Origin: an uncultured Clostridia bacterium
GTDB lineage: Bacteria > Bacillota > Clostridia > Lachnospirales > Lachnospiraceae
DNA length: 64,000 bases
Reading direction: 5' to 3'
NCBI GenBank assembly: GCA_946626755.1
Contig: CAMOUW010000001.1
Location: 1 to 64,000 of the forward strand
Translations under genes and position numbers: made by a program
Notes under the pieces: generated by a model
The model's database searches: none
What the model was told of the DNA's origin: nothing
What the model saw: the letters and a program-made list of their open reading frames with translations, nothing else
Shown: positions 52,488-62,679 of the stretch, one piece after another
Layout: each line of letters opens with the position of its first letter
Position numbering within the stretch: position 1 is the first letter of the stretch

Positions 52488-53168
52488 ATGAGATACGAGA
52501 TTCAAGGAGAGACTTTACCGGTGGTCATTATGGAACTTGAAGACGGCGAGGGGATCATTACCCAGGGGGGAGGAATGTCATGGATGACCCCCAATCTGGT
52601 CATGGAAACTGTGGGAGGCGGCATCGGAAAGGTGTTTGGCAGGATGCTGTCGGGAGACACTATGTTCCAGAATATATACACGGCTAAGGATGGGGACGGG
52701 ATGATCGCATGCGCGGCTAAGTTTCCGGGTAGTATAAAAGTTTTTGAGATCACTCCGGATAATCCCATGATTTTACAGAAATCAGCATTTTTGTGTTCGG
52801 AAATGGGCGTAGATTTTTCCATCTTTTTCCAGAAAAAAATAGGAGCGGGTCTCTTTGGAGGCGAAGGCTTTATTTTACAGAAGATATCCGGAGAAGGCCT
52901 TTGCTTTGCAGAATTTAACGGTCATTTACTTGAATATGAGCTTGGACCGGGAGAAGAGCTTATAGTAGAAACCGGAAATCTGGCTGCTATGACTGCATCT
53001 TGTGAAATGAATATAGTTACAGTAAAGGGCATAAAAAATAAGTTCCTGGGCGGAGAAGGTTTCTTTAATACAAAGATTACAGGACCGGGAACAGTCTGGG
53101 TACAGAGTATGTCTCCTCAGGAAATGGCTCTTGTGCTTGCTAAGTTTTTACCCAGTCAGGGAAGCTAA
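52488..53168 (+). CDS. AIM24 / TIGR00266 family protein
   Basis: QGETLPVVIMELEDGEGIITQGGGMSWMTPNL, GEGFILQKISGEG. Confidence 0.88.
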   Translation: MRYEIQGETLPVVIMELEDGEGIITQGGGMSWMTPNLVMETVGGGIGKVFGRMLSGDTMFQNIYTAKDGDGMIACAAKFPGSIKVFEITPDNPMILQKSAFLCSEMGVDFSIFFQKKIGAGLFGGEGFILQKISGEGLCFAEFNGHLLEYELGPGEELIVETGNLAAMTASCEMNIVTVKGIKNKFLGGEGFFNTKITGPGTVWVQSMSPQEMALVLAKFLPSQGS

Positions 53169-53233
53169 ATAACAATACTTTTTTTAACACAATATTTTTT
53201 TATGACATCCGGGGAAGAAGGTGTTTTTAAAAT

Positions 53234-54610
53234 ATGCACAATCTTGTGTACAAACTTGTTCTTTACAGAAATATAGGATATGACAGTATCCTGTTTCGTA
53301 TGGCAGATATTTTCCGGGATTTTGAGTCGGTCAGACAATTACATGCAAACGGGGGAATAAAAGATTCTGAGATTCAAAAGAGCAGTTTGCGGAGTCGTAT
53401 TTTTGATGAAGTACATTCTCTTCTGGGCCTTGCTACGCAGTATGGTTTTAACGGGGATCTGTGGAAAGACTACATCTCATATCTGCTTGCCATGACCCAA
53501 AATCCTTTTACACTCGTTTCGGAAAAAAGGGGGAGAGTAGAGGGGTCTGTAAATAAACTTGCCATGGATGATTTCAGAATATTTACGAAGCTGATGAGCT
53601 TTGACTTCACGCCCCTTGAAGAAGAACTGGGAATAAACTGTTTTACTGTTATAAAAGATTACAAGTCAGTCGAGAAGAATGACAGTGTATACAATAAAAA
53701 CGTAAGCATTCGTATACGCGAGCTGAGCGATGTTATCTCACAAACAGATGATGAAATACGATTTGCTGATGCTGTCCTGGGGTTCTATGAGAAGTACGGT
53801 GTTGGCATATTCGGTATGAATAAAGCCTTCAGGGTAGAATCGGGTATGCGGCACGACAGGGATATTTCCTGCGACATTACTGATAGAGATTTTCTTGTGC
53901 CCATTATGACCACAAGTGATATAAGTTTTGACGATCTTGTGGGATATGACAGGCAAAAACAGGAGCTTATAAAAAACACCCTGGCATTTATAAAGGGAGA
54001 ACCTGCCAATAATGTCCTTTTGTACGGTGATGCCGGTACGGGAAAATCATCATGTATAAAAGCTGTTTTAAATATGTTCTATGAGAAGGGACTCAGGATC
54101 ATAGAGGTATATAAGCATGATTTCAGGATGCTTCCGGAGATCATCAGCATAATAAAAGGACGTAATTATCGTTTTATTATATACATGGATGACCTGTCCT
54201 TTGAGAGTATGGAGACGGAGTACAAATATCTTAAAGCTGTTATAGAAGGCGGGATGGAAGTACGGCCTGAAAATGTTCTTATTTATGCAACATCCAACAG
54301 GCGGCATCTCATACATGAGACATTTAGTGACAGGGGAGACGCCTACGGAGATGATGTGCACAGAAATGACACTATAGCTGAGAGAATGTCTCTTTCTGCC
54401 AGATTTGGCGTCACAATAGGTTTTTTCAGACCGGAGCGGCAGGAGTATTATAAAATGGTGGACAAACTGTCTGCTGAGTATGGTATTAAAGATCACGACC
54501 GGGAAGAACTGTATAAGAAGGCGGATGTGTGGGCATTGCGTCATGGAGGAATGTCAGGTCGTACAGCTGAACAGTTTATAAAATCCCTGGATAAAGAAGA
54601 GACTGTATAG
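53234..54610 (+). CDS. DUF815-type AAA+ ATPase
   Basis: NVLLYGDAGTGKSSCIKAVLN, IIYMDDLSFE, VLIYATSNRRHLI. Confidence 0.88.
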   Translation: MHNLVYKLVLYRNIGYDSILFRMADIFRDFESVRQLHANGGIKDSEIQKSSLRSRIFDEVHSLLGLATQYGFNGDLWKDYISYLLAMTQNPFTLVSEKRGRVEGSVNKLAMDDFRIFTKLMSFDFTPLEEELGINCFTVIKDYKSVEKNDSVYNKNVSIRIRELSDVISQTDDEIRFADAVLGFYEKYGVGIFGMNKAFRVESGMRHDRDISCDITDRDFLVPIMTTSDISFDDLVGYDRQKQELIKNTLAFIKGEPANNVLLYGDAGTGKSSCIKAVLNMFYEKGLRIIEVYKHDFRMLPEIISIIKGRNYRFIIYMDDLSFESMETEYKYLKAVIEGGMEVRPENVLIYATSNRRHLIHETFSDRGDAYGDDVHRNDTIAERMSLSARFGVTIGFFRPERQEYYKMVDKLSAEYGIKDHDREELYKKADVWALRHGGMSGRTAEQFIKSLDKEETV

Positions 54611-54676
54611 ATGACAACAGTATGCACAGGTATATTAAGATCTTATGAGGATCTGCAGTTATGTTTTTTTGGATGA
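54611..54676 (+). CDS. Candidate 21-aa leader peptide (uORF) upstream of ABC-F gene
   Basis: ATG immediately after previous stop: MTTVCTGILRSYEDLQLCFFG*, ends 12 nt before ABC-F ATG. Confidence 0.35.
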   Translation: MTTVCTGILRSYEDLQLCFFG

Positions 54677-54688
54677 CAGGAAGGCTTT

Positions 54689-56644
54689 ATGTATTATAAA
54701 ATTTCTAACGGGGCGGTTTCTCTTGGCGGAGAGACCGTCCTTGCATATATAGACTTTGAAATATTTGATGGTGAAAAGATAGCTATTGTAGGAAGAAACG
54801 GTGCGGGAAAAACCACTCTTTTGAAATGTATAACCGGAGAGATAGCACCGGAGGCAGGATCCGGAGAGGAGACTTTCAATATATCTAAATCAGGCGATCC
54901 TGTAATAGGTCATCTGGCCCAGATAACATTTGAGGATGAAACGGTAAGTATGCTGGACGAAATACTTACCGTTTTTAAGCCCCTTCTCGATATGGAAAAC
55001 CGTTTGGAAACACTTCGGCAAAGAATAGAAAAGGAACCTGATGAGAAAAATATACAGGAATACTCTACACTAAATGAGCGTTTTGAGCTGATGGGAGGTT
55101 ATACCTACAAAAAAGAGTATTCCATTATGATAAAAAAATTCGGATTTTCCGTTGAAGACATGAATAAACCTCTGAAAGATTTTTCCGGAGGTCAGCGTAC
55201 CAAAATAGCCTTTTGTAAATTGCTGCTTTCTCATCCTGATATTCTTCTTTTGGACGAGCCGACCAACCATCTGGACATTTCGGCGGTAAGGTGGCTGGAG
55301 GATTACATAAAAAGCTACAAGTCGGCAGTTGTTATGGTTTCACATGACCGTATGTTTATAGAGAAAACGGCAGAAAAGATATATGAGATAGAATACGGTG
55401 AAACACATCGTTACAAAGGTAACTTTTCGGATTTTGAAAAGCAAAAAAAGGAAATTTATGAAAAACAGATCAAAGATTTTGAATATCGGAAAAAGGAAAT
55501 GGCAAGACTGAACAGTCTTGTTGAAAGGTTCAGGTATAAAGCGACAAAGGCTGCTTTTGCCCAGTCAAAACTCAAGCAGATAGAACGCCTTCAGACAGGA
55601 GAGGTACCGGACAGGTACGACCTCAAAACCTTTCATACACATTTTCAGCCGGAAAAAGAAAGCGGTAAAAGAGTTCTTAGGGTTTCAGGGCTTAAGCCCG
55701 GTTATGACCTGCCTCTTGCTACTGTTGATATAGAACTGTTTAAAGGTGAAAAGATTGGTATAATAGGAGAGAATGGCATAGGAAAGTCAACTTTTTTAAA
55801 GACTCTCATGGGGGAAGCGAAGGCACTGGAGGGAGAGTTTTCTTTCGGTGAGAATGTTCAAACAGGATATTTTGACCAAAAAAGAGCCGAGTACAAAAGC
55901 GGAAAAAGTCTGTTTGATGATTTTCATGATGAGTTTCCGTCTATGACCAATACGGAGGTCCGAAAAGCACTGGGAGCTTTTTTGTTTTCAGGTGACGATG
56001 TTTTTAAAAAAGTAGATGACCTTTCCGGCGGGGAGAGAGTAAGACTTGCTCTTTGTAAAATATTTAAAAAACGTCCCAATTTACTGATTCTGGACGAGCC
56101 GACCAACCACATGGATATAATAGGCAGAGAAACTCTGGAAAATATGCTTAAAGAGTATACCGGGACCGTTATACTGGTTTCTCATGACAGATACTTTGTA
56201 AATAAGGTGTCGGACAGACTGCTTGTTTTTGAAAAAGGAAAGGCGGTCCCGTATTCTTTCAGATATGATGAATACGAAGAAAAACTACAAGCCGGCACAC
56301 TGCCGTTGCAAAACGACAATTCCGACAAAGACGACAGTAAAGCAGTATCAGACAACGTATCGAAAAATAATGGCTTTCCCAATAAAACAGTCAATAAATC
56401 GGCACGTGATGACTACCTGAGTCACAAAGAAAGAAGCAAAAGAGAAAAAAGAGCAAAGAAACTGGAAGAGCTGATAGAGGAATACGATGAAAAAATAGCA
56501 GTACTTGATGAAAAACTAAATGATCCGGATATCAGCAGTGATTATCAGGAACTTTCAAAATTGCAGGAGGAAAAAGAAAGACTGGAAAAAGAACAGGAAG
56601 AACTGTCAGAGGAGTGGCTGCAACTGGCAGATCAAGATATTTGA
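54689..56644 (+). CDS. ABC-F family ATP-binding protein
   Basis: Two ABC domains: GRNGAGKTTLLKC / GENGIGKSTFLKT, LSGGxR, LLLDEPTNHLD; C-terminal coiled coil. Confidence 0.95.
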   Translation: MYYKISNGAVSLGGETVLAYIDFEIFDGEKIAIVGRNGAGKTTLLKCITGEIAPEAGSGEETFNISKSGDPVIGHLAQITFEDETVSMLDEILTVFKPLLDMENRLETLRQRIEKEPDEKNIQEYSTLNERFELMGGYTYKKEYSIMIKKFGFSVEDMNKPLKDFSGGQRTKIAFCKLLLSHPDILLLDEPTNHLDISAVRWLEDYIKSYKSAVVMVSHDRMFIEKTAEKIYEIEYGETHRYKGNFSDFEKQKKEIYEKQIKDFEYRKKEMARLNSLVERFRYKATKAAFAQSKLKQIERLQTGEVPDRYDLKTFHTHFQPEKESGKRVLRVSGLKPGYDLPLATVDIELFKGEKIGIIGENGIGKSTFLKTLMGEAKALEGEFSFGENVQTGYFDQKRAEYKSGKSLFDDFHDEFPSMTNTEVRKALGAFLFSGDDVFKKVDDLSGGERVRLALCKIFKKRPNLLILDEPTNHMDIIGRETLENMLKEYTGTVILVSHDRYFVNKVSDRLLVFEKGKAVPYSFRYDEYEEKLQAGTLPLQNDNSDKDDSKAVSDNVSKNNGFPNKTVNKSARDDYLSHKERSKREKRAKKLEELIEEYDEKIAVLDEKLNDPDISSDYQELSKLQEEKERLEKEQEELSEEWLQLADQDI

Positions 56645-56786
56645 TGGTTTCGTTCGGATTGAATTGTTACGATTGCATAAAAAAATATATGTTGTGTTAT
56701 GTGACGTATAAATGGTATCATTAACCCTAACGGGACAGGGACATATTTCCATATCCCAAAATAAAAACGAGGAGGTGATAGATGAA

Positions 56787-58973
56787 ATGAAATACGTTTG
56801 TGAGGTATGCGGGTATGTTTACGATGAAGAAAAGGAAGGGAAACCTTTTTCGGAAATGGATAAATGCCCCGTATGCGGACAACCGCCTGAAAGATTCAGA
56901 CCTCTGGAAGAAGACGGTGCGTCAGACCGGGATGACACATCTCGTTCTCAGGAAAACCCGGGAGCAGAAGGAGAGAGTGCTCCGCCATATGACAGCAGAT
57001 ATGTAAGGCATGATGAATCTGCGCGTTACATGGAAGAGATCCATGAGATGTCCGTGAAAGGAGAGTCACTGCATGCGGCTATGGGCACCCTGCTTCCTCT
57101 TCCAAAGTGGGAAGATATTCTTCTGCTGGGAGCCCAGCTTGATCCGGCGCCTTTGGATGACGGAGCAGAGGTAAATGTACGTACTGTCATCGGCAAAAAT
57201 GCGGCAAAACCCATGGTTCTGGAAAGTCCGGTTTTTGTGTCACATATGTCATTTGGGGCTCTTTCAAAAGAGATAAAAACGGCCCTTTCTATGGGATCAG
57301 CAGCGGCCAAAACGGCCATGTGCAGCGGTGAGGGCGGTATTCTGGAAGAAGAGAGAGCGGCTGCTTACAAGTATATATTCGAATATATACCAAACAAGTA
57401 CAGCGTGACCGATGAGAATCTCCGAAATGCAGATGCCATTGAGATAAAGATCGGTCAGGGGACAAAACCCGGCATGGGTGGACATTTGCCCGGCAGTAAG
57501 GTAACTGAAGAGATAGCGGCCATAAGAGGAAAGAAACAGGGTGAGGACATACAAAGTCCCAGCAGATTTCCAGAAGTGAAGTCCAAAGAAGATCTTAAAG
57601 AAATGGTGGATATGCTGAGGCAGCGTTCAGGAGGACGCCCTATAGGTATAAAACTGGCGGCGGGAAATATAGAGCAGGATATAAAATATGCCTTATTTGC
57701 CGGACCTGATTTTATAACCCTGGACGGACGTGGCGGTGCTACGGGATCAAGTCCTTTGCTGCTTAGAGAATCCACATCGGTTCCTACTATATACGCACTT
57801 TCCAGAGCAAGAAAGGCACTGGATGCGGCAGGAAGTGATATTGAACTTGTTATAACTGGAGGACTTCGTGTTTCCTCAGATTTTGCCAAGGCTATAGCAA
57901 TGGGTGCAGACGCAGTGGCAGTTGCCAGCGCAGCCCTCATTGCGGCGGCCTGCCAGCAGTACCGTATATGCGGAAGTGGTATGTGTCCTGTGGGGATAGC
58001 TACCCAGGATCCCGAACTCAGAAAACGTCTGAATGTGGATGATGCTGCTAAAAGGGTAGCCAATTATCTGCGGGTATCCACTGAAGAATTAAGAACATTT
58101 GCAAGGATATCCAGAGTAGAAGATATACACGGTTTGACCGGAAAAAATCTGATAACAACTGATGCTGATATTGCAAAATACACCGGTATTACCCATGCCG
58201 GAGAATATGCCGGTCATTTACCGGAGGATGTGAGCGGCAGCACAAAAACGGCTGTAGCTGCAGTAATTGATCAAAATAATAAAACTATAAAGGAGGATTC
58301 AAAAATGGTTAAGGTAAGATGTAAATTATGCGGAGAGGTATTTGAGGCTGAAAGTCTGGAGGCAGCAGTCTGTCCCAAGTGTGGAGCTACAGGGGATAAG
58401 TTAGAGCTTATCACGGAGGAAATGGCTCCGGGAGGAAGTAATCCCTATGCGGGAACCCAGACGGAAAAGAACCTTCAGGCTGCATTTGCTGGAGAGTCAC
58501 AGGCAAGAAATAAGTATACGTATTTCGCTTCAAAGGCTAAGAAAGAGGGCTTTGAGCAGATCGCCGCACTTTTCCTCAAGACAGCTGACAACGAAAAAGA
58601 GCATGCAAAGATCTGGTTTAAAGAGTTAAACGGTATCGGAACAACTACAGAGAATCTCGCAGCGGCAGCTGATGGAGAGAATTACGAGTGGACTGACATG
58701 TATGATGAGTTTGCAAAGACAGCTGAAGCTGAAGGATTTCCCGAACTTGCGGCCAAGTTCCGTATGGTTGGTGAAATTGAGAAACATCATGAGGAGAGAT
58801 ACCGCGCACTTCTTAAGAATGTAGAGATGCAGGAAGTATTTAAGAAGAGCGAGGTTAAGGTTTGGGAATGCAGAAACTGCGGTCATATCGTAGTAGGTAC
58901 ACAGGCTCCGGAAGTATGTCCTGTATGTGCACATCCTCAGAGCTTCTTTGAGGTAAACTGTGAAAATTACTAA
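56787..58973 (+). CDS. Fusion: rubredoxin domain - glutamate synthase (GltB FMN domain)-related - rubrerythrin with N- and C-terminal rubredoxin-like CxxC pairs
   Basis: [13 protein letters not shown]...[75 protein letters not shown]...[24 protein letters not shown]...CPVC. One uninterrupted frame. Confidence 0.85.
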   Translation: MKYVCEVCGYVYDEEKEGKPFSEMDKCPVCGQPPERFRPLEEDGASDRDDTSRSQENPGAEGESAPPYDSRYVRHDESARYMEEIHEMSVKGESLHAAMGTLLPLPKWEDILLLGAQLDPAPLDDGAEVNVRTVIGKNAAKPMVLESPVFVSHMSFGALSKEIKTALSMGSAAAKTAMCSGEGGILEEERAAAYKYIFEYIPNKYSVTDENLRNADAIEIKIGQGTKPGMGGHLPGSKVTEEIAAIRGKKQGEDIQSPSRFPEVKSKEDLKEMVDMLRQRSGGRPIGIKLAAGNIEQDIKYALFAGPDFITLDGRGGATGSSPLLLRESTSVPTIYALSRARKALDAAGSDIELVITGGLRVSSDFAKAIAMGADAVAVASAALIAAACQQYRICGSGMCPVGIATQDPELRKRLNVDDAAKRVANYLRVSTEELRTFARISRVEDIHGLTGKNLITTDADIAKYTGITHAGEYAGHLPEDVSGSTKTAVAAVIDQNNKTIKEDSKMVKVRCKLCGEVFEAESLEAAVCPKCGATGDKLELITEEMAPGGSNPYAGTQTEKNLQAAFAGESQARNKYTYFASKAKKEGFEQIAALFLKTADNEKEHAKIWFKELNGIGTTTENLAAAADGENYEWTDMYDEFAKTAEAEGFPELAAKFRMVGEIEKHHEERYRALLKNVEMQEVFKKSEVKVWECRNCGHIVVGTQAPEVCPVCAHPQSFFEVNCENY

Positions 58974-58983
58974 TACTAATTAG

Positions 58984-59042
58984 TGCAAAGGAACGGGCTT
59001 CCTGACACCCGTATAGGTGTGGCGGGGGTCCGTTCTTTATTG
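58984..59042 (+). terminator. Rho-independent terminator-like hairpin
   Basis: aaaggaacgggc ... gggtccgttcttt with inner caccc/ggtg. Confidence 0.6.
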
Positions 59043-59063
59043 TATAAATGGAGAAAAGTAACT

Positions 59064-59657
59064 ATGAAAGAAAATTCTTTTTACGCTATGTTGTCACGTA
59101 TGAAATATATAAACAGATGGGGGCTTATGAGAAATTCCAGAAATGAGAATCTTTGTGAGCACAGTCTGGAGGTAGCATTTATAGCACATGCCCTTGGTCT
59201 TATCAACAATCAGATATTTCACGGAGACATAAATCCTAACCGGCTGGCTATGCTGGGAATGTATCATGATACTACTGAGATCATTACCGGGGATATGCCC
59301 ACACCCGTAAAATATTACAGTCCGGTGATCAGAAATGCTTATTCCGAAGTGGAAAAAGTTGCAAGAGACGAACTTCTCCAGGGACTGCCCGAAAGCTTTA
59401 GAAAGGTATATGAACCGCTTTTGCTGGAAACAGAGGATGAAGCAAGAGAATGGAAATACGTTAAGGCAGCAGATAAGATCTCAGCATATCTTAAATGTGT
59501 GGATGAAAAAAATATGGGAAATACGGATTTTGCCGACGCCCAGGTCTCAATCAGCAGAGCCATAGATGAATTGGATCTACCCGAGGCCGATTATTTTATG
59601 AAAGAATTTGTGCCGGCATATACCCATACATTGGACGAAACTTCCAGGAAGGAGTAA
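59064..59657 (+). CDS. HD-domain 5'-deoxynucleotidase (YfbR-like)
   Basis: RNENLCEHSLEVAFIAHAL, GMYHDTTEIITGDMPTPVKY. Confidence 0.88.
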   Translation: MKENSFYAMLSRMKYINRWGLMRNSRNENLCEHSLEVAFIAHALGLINNQIFHGDINPNRLAMLGMYHDTTEIITGDMPTPVKYYSPVIRNAYSEVEKVARDELLQGLPESFRKVYEPLLLETEDEAREWKYVKAADKISAYLKCVDEKNMGNTDFADAQVSISRAIDELDLPEADYFMKEFVPAYTHTLDETSRKE

Positions 59658-59664
59658 CTGACGG

Positions 59665-61770
59665 ATGTCTAAATCGTTATTTATAGCGGAAAAGCCCAGT
59701 GTGGCAAAGGAATTTGCCAAGGCCTTAAAAGAGACATTTAAGTCCGGTGACGGATTTATGGAATCTCAGTCTTATGTGGTTACCTGGTGTGTAGGACATC
59801 TTGTAGCCATGAGCTATCCGGAAAAATATGATCCTTCTTTAAAAAAATGGAGCCTTGATACACTTCCGTTTATACCAAAAGTCTATCTTTATGAAGTGAT
59901 CAGCGGAGTGAAAAAACAGTTTGGGATAGTAAAAAAACAGCTTAACAGGGAAGATGTTGATACCATTTTTGTATGCACCGACTCCGGGAGAGAAGGAGAA
60001 TACATTTACAGACTGGTAAGAGAAGAGGCGGGAGTAAAGAACAAAACAGAAAAAAGAGTATGGATAGATTCCCAGACTGAAGAAGAGATCATAAGAGGGA
60101 TAAAGACAGCCGGACCTATATCAGAATATGACAATATCGCCGCTTCGGCATATCTCAGGGCAAAAGAGGACTATCTTATGGGAATAAATTTCTCCCGTGC
60201 CATGTCCCTCATATACGGCCAGACTATAGCTTCTGCCATAGGCGAGCGTTACATTCCCGTGGCTATGGGGCGTGTTATGACCTGTGTTCTCGGAATGATC
60301 GTCAAAAGGGAAAGGGAGATAAGAGAATTTGTGCCGCTTCCTTTTTACAGGTTAAATGCTCATACACAGGCCGGTTTTAATGCAGAATGGAAAGTGAATG
60401 AAAAAAGTCTGTACGCCGGATCAAATCGTCTGTACAAAGATAATGGCTTTCTGGAAAAGGAAGACGCATGCAATGCAGCAGAAAAAATAGCAGCTGACAG
60501 TGGCGTGGCTGTCACATTTACGGCAAAGGAAAAAAACTCAAAAGGAAATGATGATGCTGATGAAGGGAATGGAAATGAGAAAATAACAAATGACCACGGT
60601 ATTCCGGATGAATCTTCTGAAGTAAGCATACCTGCGATAGTGGAAAAGGTTGAAAAGAAAAAGGAAACAGTCAAACCGCCGCTTTTGTACAACCTTGCCG
60701 AGCTGCAAAATGACTGTGCCAAAATTTTTAAGATAAATCCGGAAAACACTCTTAAAATAGCTCAGGAACTTTATGAAAAAAAACTTACTACTTATCCGCG
60801 AACTGATGCCAGAGTGCTGTCCGGTGCGGTTTGTAAAGAGTTGGAAAAAAACATAAATGGTCTTACTTCTTACGCAGGTGCGGGGGCATTTGCAAAAGAG
60901 GTACTGGAAAATGGAAGCTATAAGGATGTAGGAAAAAGCAGATATTGTGATGACAAAAAAATTACCGACCACTATGCCATCATACCAACCGGGGCAGGAC
61001 TGAACAATCTGGGAAGTCTGTCTGATATAGCGGCAAAGGTATATGAGCTGATCGTAAGAAGATTTCTAAGTATTTTTTATCCGGCTGCCGAATATCGTAA
61101 AATAAATATGGTGCTTTCTGTAAGTGTCGGCGCCAATGGAGAAAATAAAGAGACATTTACTGCAGGCTTTAAAGCTCTGGTGGATGAGGGCTTTATGAAA
61201 GTAGCAAAAACAAGCTTCGATAACAGAAAAGAAAAGAGTGGGGATGGGGTTCTTCCTCCTGAAGTGGAAAAAATAAAAAAAGGCGATATAACGGGTATAG
61301 ATCTGTTGGAGATTAAAGAGGGGGAGACAAGTCCGCCAAAACGTTATAATTCAGGATCCATGATCTTGGCCATGGAAAATGCCGGACAGCTTATAGAAGA
61401 TGAAGAACTGAGAGCACAGATTAAAGGAAGCGGTATAGGTACCAGTGCTACGCGGTCGGGTATACTTGAAAAGTTAAATAAAAATAAGTATATTAAAACC
61501 AACAAAAAAACCCAGATTCTGACACCTACTTTTTTAGGGGAGATGATATACGATGCCACACGGTTGTCGCTTCATCATCTTCTCAGTCCCGAACTTACGG
61601 CAAGTTGGGAAAAAGGACTGTCTATGGTGGCAGAGGGTGAGATCACGCCCGAAGAATACATGGAAAAACTAGAGGGGTTCGTCAAAAGACGTACAAAAGG
61701 TGTAGTGGAAACAAACAACAGGCAAGGCCTGTATGCCGCAATACAGAATCTCAAGTCTGTATATAAATAG
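59665..61770 (+). CDS. topB: DNA topoisomerase III
   Basis: LFIAEKPSVAKEFAKAL, CTDSGREGEYIYRLV, TTYPRTDARVL, GTSATRSGILEKL. Confidence 0.94.
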   Translation: MSKSLFIAEKPSVAKEFAKALKETFKSGDGFMESQSYVVTWCVGHLVAMSYPEKYDPSLKKWSLDTLPFIPKVYLYEVISGVKKQFGIVKKQLNREDVDTIFVCTDSGREGEYIYRLVREEAGVKNKTEKRVWIDSQTEEEIIRGIKTAGPISEYDNIAASAYLRAKEDYLMGINFSRAMSLIYGQTIASAIGERYIPVAMGRVMTCVLGMIVKREREIREFVPLPFYRLNAHTQAGFNAEWKVNEKSLYAGSNRLYKDNGFLEKEDACNAAEKIAADSGVAVTFTAKEKNSKGNDDADEGNGNEKITNDHGIPDESSEVSIPAIVEKVEKKKETVKPPLLYNLAELQNDCAKIFKINPENTLKIAQELYEKKLTTYPRTDARVLSGAVCKELEKNINGLTSYAGAGAFAKEVLENGSYKDVGKSRYCDDKKITDHYAIIPTGAGLNNLGSLSDIAAKVYELIVRRFLSIFYPAAEYRKINMVLSVSVGANGENKETFTAGFKALVDEGFMKVAKTSFDNRKEKSGDGVLPPEVEKIKKGDITGIDLLEIKEGETSPPKRYNSGSMILAMENAGQLIEDEELRAQIKGSGIGTSATRSGILEKLNKNKYIKTNKKTQILTPTFLGEMIYDATRLSLHHLLSPELTASWEKGLSMVAEGEITPEEYMEKLEGFVKRRTKGVVETNNRQGLYAAIQNLKSVYK

Positions 61771-61852
61771 ATCTTCAGCATATTATTATACCGCATCCTG
61801 GTCTTTATGCTTATTTGCAACTTTGTTTAGTATTTAGAAATGAGGACAAACA

Positions 61853-62521
61853 ATGAATGAGAATCTTACAATCGGAAAACTTTTTGATCTGAACGAAACA
61901 GTAGCGGGAGATTACCTTGGCGGATTTGTATATCCGTGGGAGGCACTTTCGGGAATAGGGGAACTGATCTTAAGTATAGGCAAAAACCTTTCCGAAGATA
62001 AATATGAGAAAAGAGGTGACGATATATGGATCGCAAAAAGCGCCCATGTATTTGAATCTGCATATATAAAGGGTCCGTGTATTATCGGCGAGAATACTGA
62101 GGTGCGTCATTGTGCATTTATCAGGGGAAATGCTTTGGTGGGAAGTGACTGTGTTGTAGGAAACTCAACAGAGCTGAAAAATGTTATTCTTTTTAATCAT
62201 GTTCAGGTTCCCCATTACAACTATGTCGGGGACTCAATACTGGGAGCTTATGCCCATATGGGCGCCGGATCCATAACTTCAAATGTAAAATCAGACAAAA
62301 AGAACATTGTGATAAAGGACGGAACAACACGAATAGAGACAGGACTACGCAAAATAGGGGCATTCCTGGGAGATCATGTGGAGATCGGATGCGGAAGTGT
62401 TCTCAATCCCGGAAGTCTTATAGGCAGAGGTACTATTGTTTATCCCCTGTCCTCAGTCAGAGGTGCAGTACCGGAAAAAAGTATATATAAAGGCAGAGGA
62501 GAAATAGCGGAACTGAATTAG
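61853..62521 (+). CDS. Left-handed beta-helix (hexapeptide) nucleotidyltransferase-associated / acyltransferase-like protein
   Basis: Hexapeptide repeats; IGENTEVRHCAFIRGNALVGSDCVVGNSTELKNVILFNHVQVPHYNYVGDSILG (GlmU-C-like). Confidence 0.8.
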   Translation: MNENLTIGKLFDLNETVAGDYLGGFVYPWEALSGIGELILSIGKNLSEDKYEKRGDDIWIAKSAHVFESAYIKGPCIIGENTEVRHCAFIRGNALVGSDCVVGNSTELKNVILFNHVQVPHYNYVGDSILGAYAHMGAGSITSNVKSDKKNIVIKDGTTRIETGLRKIGAFLGDHVEIGCGSVLNPGSLIGRGTIVYPLSSVRGAVPEKSIYKGRGEIAELN

Positions 62522-62549
62522 CCCCCAAATTATAAAATAAAAATAAAAA

Positions 62550-62593
62550 TGATAACTATTACTATTTACAAATTATTTTTAATGTGTTATAGT
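62550..62593 (+). promoter_or_regulatory. ahpC promoter (TTTACA N17 TATAGT) with a Fur/PerR-family-like box adjoining the -35
   Basis: tgataactattacta (62550-62564) approximates the 7-1-7 Fur-family consensus TGATAATnATTATCA. Confidence 0.45.
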
Positions 62594-62679
62594 ACAGTCA
62601 AGTAAGGATGACGGACTTGTAAAATATTTACATCAGATCATCTAAAATCATTTTTTCTTAATCAAAGGAGGATTATATT

